5,799 nt of DNA from an uncultured Ruminococcus sp. (GTDB taxonomy: Bacteria > Bacillota > Clostridia > Oscillospirales > Ruminococcaceae), in contig CAMHMM010000123.1 of NCBI GenBank assembly GCA_946186215.1, forward strand, positions 1 through 5,799. Direction: 5' to 3'. Position 1 is the first letter of the stretch. Each line of letters begins with the position of its first letter. The notes beneath the pieces are model-generated. The model was not told the DNA's origin and did not search any database. It saw only the letters and a program-made list of their open reading frames with translations. Of the stretch, positions 1 to 5,267 are shown in pieces. The translations under genes and the position numbers were made by a program.

Positions 1-1
1 T

Positions 2-466
2 GTTGAGAAGGTCCCCACCGCTACATACACTGAGGGCTGCAAGGGCATCTGGACCATCAAGTGCGACATCGCTCTTCCCTGCGCTACACAGAACGAGATC
101 GACGGCGAAAGCGCTCAGATCCTCGTAAACAACGGCTGTTGGTGTGTATCTGAGGGTGCTAATATGCCTTCTACTCCCGACGCTATCAACACCTACCTCG
201 CAAACGGCGTTCTCTATGGTCCCGCTAAGGCTGCTAATGCAGGCGGCGTTGCTACCTCCGGTCTTGAAATGTCCCAGAACAGCGAGAGACTTTCCTGGAC
301 ATTCGAGGAAGTTGACGAGAAGCTCCACGGCATCATGGTTTCCATCTTCAAGGCTTGCGATTCCGCTGCTAAGGAATACGGCATGGAGGGCAACTACATG
401 GCAGGTGCCAACATTGCAGGCTTCCTGAAGGTTGCTGAGGCAATGAAGGCTCAGGGCTGTGTCTGA
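2..466 (+). CDS. gdhA: NADP-specific glutamate dehydrogenase, C-terminal part (5' end outside window)
   Basis: This is the last 154 residues of a hexameric class I glutamate dehydrogenase, which reductively aminates 2-oxoglutarate with ammonium and NADPH to give glutamate in the cytosol. The reading frame is open from base 2 to the TGA at 464-466. Recognisable family blocks are the CDIALPCATQNEID motif near the start of the fragment, EGANMPSTPDA (fragment residues about 52-62), the glycine/alanine-rich AKAANAGGVATSGLEMSQN stretch that closes the cofactor and substrate cleft, and the C-terminal GANIAGFLKVAEAM helix. These match, in order, the C-terminal third of the Escherichia coli enzyme as I remember it. 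The family is about 445-450 residues long, so roughly two thirds of the gene lies to the left. Codon use is strongly biased (AAG, GCT, CTC, AAC, GGC), unlike the other genes here, which suggests high expression. A strong hairpin follows 28 nt after the stop. Confidence 0.97.
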   Translation, partial: VEKVPTATYTEGCKGIWTIKCDIALPCATQNEIDGESAQILVNNGCWCVSEGANMPSTPDAINTYLANGVLYGPAKAANAGGVATSGLEMSQNSERLSWTFEEVDEKLHGIMVSIFKACDSAAKEYGMEGNYMAGANIAGFLKVAEAMKAQGCV

Positions 467-494
467 TCATTAAATTTTCCTTTCACTCCATAAA

Positions 495-532
495 CAGAAA
501 AATACCGTCGCTCCTGCGGCGGTATTTTTCTG
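495..532. terminator. Two-way rho-independent terminator between gdhA and the convergent membrane-protein gene
   Basis: A 17-bp stem with a TCCT tetraloop: the left arm 495-511 (CAGAAAAATACCGTCGC) pairs with the right arm 516-532 (GCGGCGGTATTTTTCTG) with a single T-G wobble. The base of the stem is A5 on one side and T5 on the other, so a transcript from either strand ends in a U-tract. It lies 28 nt after the gdhA stop and 46 nt after the stop of the minus-strand gene at 579-1076, the position expected for a shared terminator of convergent genes. Confidence 0.93.
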
Positions 533-578
533 TCCGTATCATTCTGCGAAAGCAGCCTTTTTTAATTCTGTGCGCCGA

Positions 579-1076
579 TCAGCGGCCGTTTTTCCCGCTG
601 AATTTCAAGGCTGAAATATAAAACATCACCAGCATTATCACACCCGGCAGATACGCAAGTATCTGCCACGGATTATGCATAGCCGTCCATACAGGATAAT
701 GCACGACATCGCAGTATCTGTCAAGCGGCGTAATGATGATCGCCGAGGGAACACAGATAAGCATCCCCGCAAGGCTTGCAAGCAGCACAGGCTTGCTTTT
801 CAAATATTTGAGTATATTATTGTAAAACGCGGTCGCATACAGCCAGAAGCCAAAGACCATCAGAGCGTGTGAGCTTCTTTCGAGAAGGCGGCCCTTGAGC
901 ACCGTGGCAAACAGCACAAGAAAAACAACAAAGGCTATGGCGGGAGCCATCAGGAGCATCCTGCCTACCCATTTTGTTGCCGTCTGCATCCTCTGCGCCG
1001 TTTCGATCCGACTCCCCTTTGCGGAGATCACCATAAAACCAACGCTTACTATAACCGAAATAATTATAAACGCCAT
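579..1076 (-). CDS. Small polytopic membrane protein of unknown function
   Basis: A 165-residue hydrophobic protein that I cannot assign to a named family. The ATG at 1076 is chosen because GGAGG lies 9 nt upstream (1086-1090). A longer in-frame start at 1142 would translate through a perfect hairpin and has no comparable ribosome binding site. Hydrophobic segments lie at about residues 2-19, 40-60, 69-88, 97-117 and 138-157, so four or five membrane passes are likely. The basic stretches at about 61-68 (KGRLLERS) and 90-95 (KYLKSK) are candidate cytoplasmic loops, and the C-terminus is basic (KFSGKNGR). There are no obvious catalytic motifs or transporter signatures. It is the last gene of the minus-strand run and starts 73 nt after the chemoreceptor stop. 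I see no promoter in that gap, so co-transcription with the chemoreceptor is plausible. It could be a stand-alone membrane protein with no functional link to it. Confidence 0.8.
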   Translation of the reverse strand: MAFIIISVIVSVGFMVISAKGSRIETAQRMQTATKWVGRMLLMAPAIAFVVFLVLFATVLKGRLLERSSHALMVFGFWLYATAFYNNILKYLKSKPVLLASLAGMLICVPSAIIITPLDRYCDVVHYPVWTAMHNPWQILAYLPGVIMLVMFYISALKFSGKNGR

Positions 1077-1085
1077 TACTGTTGT

Positions 1086-1090
1086 CCTCC
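1086..1090 (-). promoter_or_regulatory. Ribosome binding site that fixes the start of the small membrane protein
   Basis: The minus strand reads GGAGG, 9 nt before the ATG at 1074-1076. This is the best Shine-Dalgarno match near this gene, and it places translation start 22 codons inside the longest open frame. Confidence 0.85.
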
Positions 1091-1112
1091 ATAAAAATGT
1101 TCTTTCACAAAT

Positions 1113-1151
1113 CAGTGCTTCTGACGACCATATCAGAAGCACTGTTTTTTT
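1113..1151 (+). terminator. Perfect hairpin just after the chemoreceptor stop, with its U-tract on the plus strand
   Basis: A perfect 12-bp inverted repeat, CAGTGCTTCTGA (1113-1124) and TCAGAAGCACTG (1133-1144), with an 8-nt loop. On the plus strand it is followed directly by seven T (1145-1151), a classic intrinsic terminator for rightward transcripts. No rightward gene ends here. On the minus strand the hairpin begins 5 nt after the chemoreceptor TAA, but what follows is ATTTGTGAAAG rather than a U-tract. In the direction of the genes it may therefore be a weak or partial terminator, or a stem that protects or processes the mRNA 3' end. The structure is certain; its role is not. Confidence 0.6.
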
Positions 1152-2967
1152 AGATTCTGAAATTGCTCATCTGCTCTTCGAGTATCTGCGCCTGTCCTGC
1201 AAGCTCAGCCGAGCTGGCCGCAGATTCCTCCGCAGTTGCGGCATTGCTTTGTATCGTATCGGTTATGCTGCTCAGTCCCTCGTTGACCGTGCTTATCTGT
1301 CTTGCCTGATCCTCCGTGGAAGCAGCTATCCTGCCTGCAAGACGGCTCACTTCATCAACGGATACGCGCACATCATCAAGATATGTGCAAACCATGGCAT
1401 TGAGCTGCACACCTGTTTCGACCGCAGCCGCACTCTGATCCACAAGCTGCACTGCATTTCCCGCAGCCTCTGCGGATTTTGTTGCAAGGTTTCGCACCTC
1501 ATCCGCCACCACTGCAAAGCCCTTGCCCGCTGCTCCCGCTCTTGCTGCCTCAACTGCGGCATTAAGGGAAAGGATATTGGTCTGGAATGCAATATCATCT
1601 ATGAGCTTGGCCATTGACTGTATCTCCTGCGAAGCCCTGCGGATATCAGCGATGGCCACGCTCAGCTTTTCCATGCTCTCCGTTCCGTGTGCAACATTGA
1701 GCACAGCCTTGCCGGAAAGCCGTTTCATTTCGCCGGTAAGCTCCGCATTTTCGGAGACCTTGTCATTGATGCTGCTTACAAGGGAATATATTTCCTTGAT
1801 GGTATCTGCTTCTGAATTGGAGTTTTCCGCCAGCACCCTTGCACCGCCCGCAAGAGAGCTGACACCTGAATTGACCTTTTCGCCAGCGACCTTTATGGTC
1901 GTGATCGCATCCTTCATCGAAAGGACTATTTTATCGAGAGAGCATTTGATATTATTGAAATCACCGTAATAATCGCAGCTGCTCTGCACATTCAGATTGC
2001 CCGAGGAAAGCTCGGATAGGATATAGTCTATATCCTTGATATAGGTGCCGATATTGACGATAGTCTTTTCCATCGCATTGGAAAGGAGTTCCGTTTCGTC
2101 GCCGCGGCTGTTGCGGTGAAAGCTTGTGTCAATCTCACCGTTTGAGAATTTATCAAGGCATTCCACCGTGGGGAGAATGGAGCCTGCGATCCTGTGCGCT
2201 GCATATGACGCACATATGATGGCCGCCGCAACGATAATTGCCGTCCACACGAACATGATCATCATAGCGGTGGTGCCCATTTTATAGACATTAGCGGTCG
2301 GTGTGCAGTAAAAAACGCAGAATTCGGGGTTGGTGCTGAGCACCGATGAATACACAAGATACTCCGAAAAGAAATCACCCGTATGAAGTGACTCACCCGA
2401 AAGAGCCGCCTTGAAATTTTCCTCAAAAACAGGATCATCACCGATGAATGTACCGCACTTTCGAAGATCTGTCGAAAGCAGTATCTCGCCGCTTTTGAGA
2501 TCAACCATATAGCCAAAGCAGCCGTCGTTCTTCATGGGATCGGTGGCATAGTCGAAATAGTCGCCTCTGAGCTCCCCTGCGATTATGTCTGTGCCCCTGT
2601 TGAAGGCATAGATATAAATATCCCGTTCGGGCACATAGGTAACGAGGACTTCTTCCTCCTTGAGCCGCTGACATTTCTGTTCAAAAGCCGAATAGTCATA
2701 ATCCCTTTGTTCACCGAGAATAAACACATCTTCATAGATATCGTTGTGCTCTCCCGAAACAGAATCGCGCAGACCGTTGGGAAGAAAAATCATTTCCTCC
2801 TGAAGCGAGCTTTTCACCGCATCGGTAACGGTCACCTCAAAAGCAGAGGCGAAGTGATCCCCCATTTTGATAAAAAACACCGCAGCACATATCGCCACTG
2901 CCACTGAACCCAGTCCTGCGCAGAGAATGCCGAGCCTCATCAGCCTGCGTCTTATAGTGATCCTCAA
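1150..2967 (-). CDS. Methyl-accepting chemotaxis protein (transmembrane chemoreceptor)
   Basis: A 605-residue chemoreceptor that would sense an extracellular signal and control the CheA-CheW kinase complex. The N-terminus is basic (RITIRRR), followed by membrane helix 1 (about 13-34), an extracytoplasmic sensor domain (about 35-230) and membrane helix 2 (about 232-256). A HAMP linker (about 259-308) is followed by a second HAMP-like segment (about 310-355; LSSGNLNVQSSCDYYGDFNNIK), common in clostridial receptors. The cytoplasmic coiled-coil signalling domain runs from about 360 to the end. Its hairpin tip is very clear at 456-495: IDDIAFQTNILSLNAAVEAA, then RAGAAGKGFAVVADEVRNLA. The sensor region around 150-225 (GYMVDLKSGEILLSTD) looks Cache-like, but the ligand cannot be read from sequence. 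There is no C-terminal CheR-docking pentapeptide. The start is a TTG immediately after an in-frame TAA; the next in-frame ATG is codon 10 and has a poorer ribosome binding site. The gene lies 58 nt after the YunG-like gene and is probably read with it. Confidence 0.97.
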   Translation of the reverse strand: MRITIRRRLMRLGILCAGLGSVAVAICAAVFFIKMGDHFASAFEVTVTDAVKSSLQEEMIFLPNGLRDSVSGEHNDIYEDVFILGEQRDYDYSAFEQKCQRLKEEEVLVTYVPERDIYIYAFNRGTDIIAGELRGDYFDYATDPMKNDGCFGYMVDLKSGEILLSTDLRKCGTFIGDDPVFEENFKAALSGESLHTGDFFSEYLVYSSVLSTNPEFCVFYCTPTANVYKMGTTAMMIMFVWTAIIVAAAIICASYAAHRIAGSILPTVECLDKFSNGEIDTSFHRNSRGDETELLSNAMEKTIVNIGTYIKDIDYILSELSSGNLNVQSSCDYYGDFNNIKCSLDKIVLSMKDAITTIKVAGEKVNSGVSSLAGGARVLAENSNSEADTIKEIYSLVSSINDKVSENAELTGEMKRLSGKAVLNVAHGTESMEKLSVAIADIRRASQEIQSMAKLIDDIAFQTNILSLNAAVEAARAGAAGKGFAVVADEVRNLATKSAEAAGNAVQLVDQSAAAVETGVQLNAMVCTYLDDVRVSVDEVSRLAGRIAASTEDQARQISTVNEGLSSITDTIQSNAATAEESAASSAELAGQAQILEEQMSNFRI

Positions 2968-2971
2968 TTAC

Positions 2972-2977
2972 ATCACC
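2972..2977 (-). promoter_or_regulatory. Ribosome binding site supporting the TTG start of the chemoreceptor
   Basis: The minus strand reads GGGTGATGTAA-TTG. GGTGAT matches the right half of the Shine-Dalgarno consensus GGAGGTGATC, 4 nt before the TTG at 2965-2967, which places the GG core about 8 nt away. No ATG upstream is in frame, because TAA directly precedes the TTG. The internal ATG at codon 10 has only GCAGG three bases upstream, which is too close. Confidence 0.55.
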
Positions 2978-3025
2978 CGATTCCTTGGTGTATCCCGTTG
3001 ATATCTGTTATATAAGTTGATTCAG

Positions 3026-3463
3026 TTATTGTAATTCCAGCCGTTTTTCCAGTTCTTTTTTGAGATATTCGTAGCGCTCACGCTTTTCGGTCTTTTCAAA
3101 ATGTATCTTCCTGAACTGCTCTGGGTTATCCTCATAGCACAGCTTTTCATCGCCGAACTGCTCGCTGGTAAGGTCGAACACTCTGCCGCCCGCAGCGTTA
3201 TAGCAATGAAAGCTGCCGCAGCTGCGCGGTATGCCGTACACCTTTCCGCCGAAAATATCCTGCACGAGAAAGGCCGTCACCGAGCACTGGCCGAGTGTCA
3301 TATTCTCTCTGCTCCAGCCTTCGCGCAGTCTCGGAGCGCAGGTGTATTCGCACCATATATCGCACAGCATATCATAAAGCGCCTTTGGATCGGCTATTTT
3401 GCTGTATTTATCGCAGACCGAAGAAACATCCGCTGTTTCCCAGCCGTAAAATCTGTATTCCAT
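3026..3463 (-). CDS. YunG-like protein of unknown function
   Basis: A 145-residue soluble protein whose centre resembles the Bacillus subtilis YunG family, which has no established function as far as I know. The matching signature is SRENMTLGQCSVTAFLVQDIFGG (about 51-73), then a segment with SFHCYNAAGGRVFDLTSEQF (about 84-103). The order Cys60, His86, Asp97 with a nearby Asn89 resembles the active-site order of papain/transglutaminase-fold enzymes; that is my inference, not a known activity. The C-terminus is a charged helix (EKTEKRERYEYLKKELEKRLE). The ATG at 3463 has AAGGA 6 nt upstream (3470-3474). A perfect-consensus promoter lies about 60 nt upstream, giving a leader of roughly 50 nt. 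It is the first gene of the probable transcript that continues into the chemoreceptor. The family call rests on remembered motifs. Confidence 0.85.
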   Translation of the reverse strand: MEYRFYGWETADVSSVCDKYSKIADPKALYDMLCDIWCEYTCAPRLREGWSRENMTLGQCSVTAFLVQDIFGGKVYGIPRSCGSFHCYNAAGGRVFDLTSEQFGDEKLCYEDNPEQFRKIHFEKTEKRERYEYLKKELEKRLELQ

Positions 3464-3507
3464 ATTCCGTCCTTTTCAATCACGCCTGAACATATATTCA
3501 GTATTTT

Positions 3508-3547
3508 ACAGATATATTTTAATTATACAATATTTCGTCATATCTGT
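3508..3547. repeat. 8-bp inverted repeat bracketing the promoter -10 region (possible operator)
   Basis: ACAGATAT (3508-3515) and ATATCTGT (3540-3547) are exact reverse complements, 32 bp centre to centre, about three helical turns. One arm overlaps the -35 hexamer and the other lies at the predicted transcription start, which would suit a repressor. The region is AT-rich, so chance is possible. A second, smaller palindrome, CTGAA-CATATA-TTCAG (3486-3501), lies in the leader. Confidence 0.3.
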
Positions 3548-3550
3548 CAA
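3522..3550 (-). promoter_or_regulatory. Perfect-consensus sigma-A promoter for the YunG-like gene
   Basis: The minus strand carries TTGACA (3545-3550) and TATAAT (3522-3527) with a 17-nt spacer. All twelve hexamer bases and the spacing match the housekeeping consensus. The expected transcription start is near 3515, about 50 nt before the ATG at 3463. No other comparable promoter is visible in the window, so this one probably also supplies the chemoreceptor and the small membrane protein. Confidence 0.92.
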
Positions 3551-3560
3551 GAAAATTTCA

Positions 3561-3782
3561 GCGGCAGGCAGAACCTGCACCCACCCGTACTCTCTTTTGC
3601 ACGGTAAAGCTCATTTGGGGCTCGGAACTTTTATGCCTACTATTAGTGCAACGGTCGGCAAGGCCGACGGGCAAAGCCCGCAGTTACCCGTACTTTCATT
3701 TGTGGGTAATCTTCCAATAGCAGCTCGGAGCTTTTATGCCTGTGAATATTTTGCATAGGAACGGCAAGGCCTGCATCTACCC
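3561..3782 (-). repeat. Imperfect tandem intergenic repeat, about 2.3 units of 93-103 nt
   Basis: Read on the minus strand, unit 1 (3690-3782) and unit 2 (3587-3689) each begin with GGGTA, a TGC-GG-C-TTGCC block and later GGCATAAAAG-TCCGAG, and each ends in GTAC. A third, truncated unit (3561-3586) begins GGGTGGGTGCAGG and stops. The strongest shared blocks on the plus strand are CCCGTACT (3584 and 3687) and CTCGGAxCTTTTATGCCT (3621 and 3724), both 103 nt apart. The units contain GC-rich hairpins, including two back-to-back stems with 3-nt loops at 3654-3668 (GTCGGC/GCCGAC) and 3668-3680 (CGGGC/GCCCG), and GCAGG/CCTGC at 3564-3578. No convincing gene fits here. It fills most of the gap between the MATE gene and the next promoter. 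It may be a dispersed non-coding repeat or the remains of a small non-autonomous element; no target-site duplication is evident. Confidence 0.7.
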
Positions 3783-3788
3783 ATAAAT

Positions 3789-3820
3789 ATGCCTCTGCAC
3801 GATAAACCGAACAGAGGCAT
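3789..3820. terminator. Hairpin after the MATE gene, probable terminator
   Basis: ATGCCTCTG (3789-3797) pairs with CAGAGGCAT (3812-3820) as a 9-bp stem with a 14-nt loop. On the minus strand it starts 4 nt after the MATE stop codon and is followed by ATATTTATGGG, a short and interrupted U-rich tail. On the plus strand it is followed by TTTTGTTATTTTT, a better tail that lies inside the MATE 3' end. It most likely ends the nitrilase-MATE transcript, perhaps incompletely. Confidence 0.6.
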
Positions 3821-3824
3821 TTTG

Positions 3825-5222
3825 TTATTTTTCCGCAGCTGCAGGCTTGGCAAGATTTTTGAGCCATCTTTCCTTTTTCATCCAGATATGGAACACCACG
3901 ATCTTGATAAGATCGATAAGCTTAACGCCCATATACATAGCCACAGGCCCCACATCCGTGAATATCGCAAGGATGAACACAAGCGGTATCATCACGAAGA
4001 TCGTAAGTGTGGCATCGGTATAAGCGCCCATCGCCGCGTCGCCGCCTGCCCTTGCCACTGCCTGCTGTGCGTTCATATATACCCACACCGGCATGAACAG
4101 CGACATGAGGATGACCATGCTCCTGCTTATGGATATGGCGTTTTCACTTAGCTTACCGAACACTATCGGGATAATAAGCGTTGTGGCGAACCCAAACAGG
4201 CACATTATCACGCCGAATATGGCCGAGCCCGACAAGAGCCAGTTTTTCTGCTGTCTTGCCTTTTCAAGCTTGCCCTCGCCCAGCGTTTTTCCGAGAATGA
4301 CTCCCGTTGAGGAGTATATTCCGCCGAACGCAACGAAGAAAAGATTTGCTATGGCAAAGCTCGAGGACATACCCGATACCACATCCGCTCCGCCGCGGCC
4401 GTTGTAAAGCGCGGTGGTGACCGTTTCGGAAAGCACCCACACCATTTCACAGAACAGCACGAGGAAGCCTTTTTTAAGGATATCCCTGAAAAGCGCTCCG
4501 TTTATCCGCCAGAGCTCGGTAAACCTCACGGCAAAATCAGGCTTTTTCTTTTTGTACACCGCAATGAACAGGATAAATTCAAGCGTTCTTGCGATGACTG
4601 TTGCCAGAGCTGCACCTTTTACTTCCATACGGGGCAGGCCGAGATTTCCGTAAATGAACAACCAGTTGAAAAAGGTATTTGTAAAGGTTGCTATGATGGT
4701 GATAAAAAGCGGTATCCTCACCTCGCCCATATCCCGAAGGGAGCTTGCGATGCACATTGAAACGGTCATCTGCACGCCCATGAAAAACATTATGCGGATA
4801 TAGCTCACTGCTTCATCGAGTATCAGGTCTGCCTGTGTATTGCCTATGAGCATTACCGACAGCACCTGTCTGGGAAATACGATACACACAAGGGTAAAGG
4901 GTACGAAGGCCATAAGCCCCATTGCAAGCTTGAAGCGGAATGCCTGCTGCATCCCTTCCTTATCCTTTGCGCCGAAAAACTGTGTCAGGAAGATGCCGCC
5001 TGCCATATTTATGGCGTTGACATAAACCATAAAAACAAACATCATATGCCCTGCCACATTTACACCTGACATGGAAATATCTCCCAGACCTGACACCATA
5101 AAATTGTCTATGAGGGAGACCATGCTCTGTATCAGCGACTGGAGCATGATGGGAACAGCCAGCTTCAGCGCTTTTTTATAGAACTGCCCTGTTCCCAGAT
5201 ATTTTGATAATTTTCTTTCCAT
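3825..5222 (-). CDS. MATE family efflux transporter
   Basis: A complete 465-residue multidrug and toxic compound extrusion protein, the usual length for the family. It sits in the cytoplasmic membrane and exports organic compounds in exchange for Na+ or H+. About twelve hydrophobic segments form two homologous halves. The N-half has the family pattern LAVPIMLQSLIQSMVSLIDN (21-40) followed by FMVSGLGDISMSGVNVAG, then the loop FLTQFFGAKDKEGMQQAF (78-95). A conserved SLRDMGEVRIP loop lies at 161-171 and NTFFNWLFIYGNLGLP at 182-197. The C-half begins near 245 (ILKKGFLVLFCEMVWVLSE), with GKTLGEGKLEKA at 311-322 and the RAGGDAAMGAYTDA loop at 391-404, the counterpart of SLRDMGE. The substrate and coupling ion cannot be read. 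The ATG at 5222 has only a weak purine-rich site (AAGTGAAAG) upstream. It follows the nitrilase-family gene by 45 nt, so the two are probably in one operon. Confidence 0.96.
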   Translation of the reverse strand: MERKLSKYLGTGQFYKKALKLAVPIMLQSLIQSMVSLIDNFMVSGLGDISMSGVNVAGHMMFVFMVYVNAINMAGGIFLTQFFGAKDKEGMQQAFRFKLAMGLMAFVPFTLVCIVFPRQVLSVMLIGNTQADLILDEAVSYIRIMFFMGVQMTVSMCIASSLRDMGEVRIPLFITIIATFTNTFFNWLFIYGNLGLPRMEVKGAALATVIARTLEFILFIAVYKKKKPDFAVRFTELWRINGALFRDILKKGFLVLFCEMVWVLSETVTTALYNGRGGADVVSGMSSSFAIANLFFVAFGGIYSSTGVILGKTLGEGKLEKARQQKNWLLSGSAIFGVIMCLFGFATTLIIPIVFGKLSENAISISRSMVILMSLFMPVWVYMNAQQAVARAGGDAAMGAYTDATLTIFVMIPLVFILAIFTDVGPVAMYMGVKLIDLIKIVVFHIWMKKERWLKNLAKPAAAEK

Positions 5223-5267
5223 TTTCTTTCACTTTCATTATGCCATTTTCACGGCGGTCAGAGTGCT

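Noticed and set aside
544..566. Second small hairpin (CTGC-GAAA-GCAG) followed by T6 on the plus strand, downstream of the gdhA terminator
   Set aside because: The stem is only 4 bp. It might be a backup terminator, but it is too weak to annotate.
1077..1142. Longer N-terminus for the small membrane protein
   Set aside because: The extra 22 codons run through the perfect hairpin and bypass the GGAGG site, which is ideally placed for the ATG at 1076.
895..1617. 240-codon plus-strand open frame opposite the chemoreceptor and membrane protein
   Set aside because: It is antisense to two well-supported genes, has a low-complexity Ser/Cys/Arg/Ile composition and no family motif, so it is a shadow frame.
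3009..3036. Possible separate promoter for the chemoreceptor (TTACAA, 16 nt, TATAAC on the minus strand)
   Set aside because: The -35 matches only 3 of 6 consensus bases and the site overlaps the end of the YunG-like gene; AT-rich sequence gives such matches by chance.
3643..3867. 74-codon minus-strand open frame covering the intergenic repeat
   Set aside because: It starts inside the MATE gene, overlaps its 3' end and the terminator hairpin, and is cysteine/arginine-rich. Its internal similarity (WVDAGLA, RVTAGFA) only reflects the tandem DNA repeat, and I see no convincing ribosome binding site.
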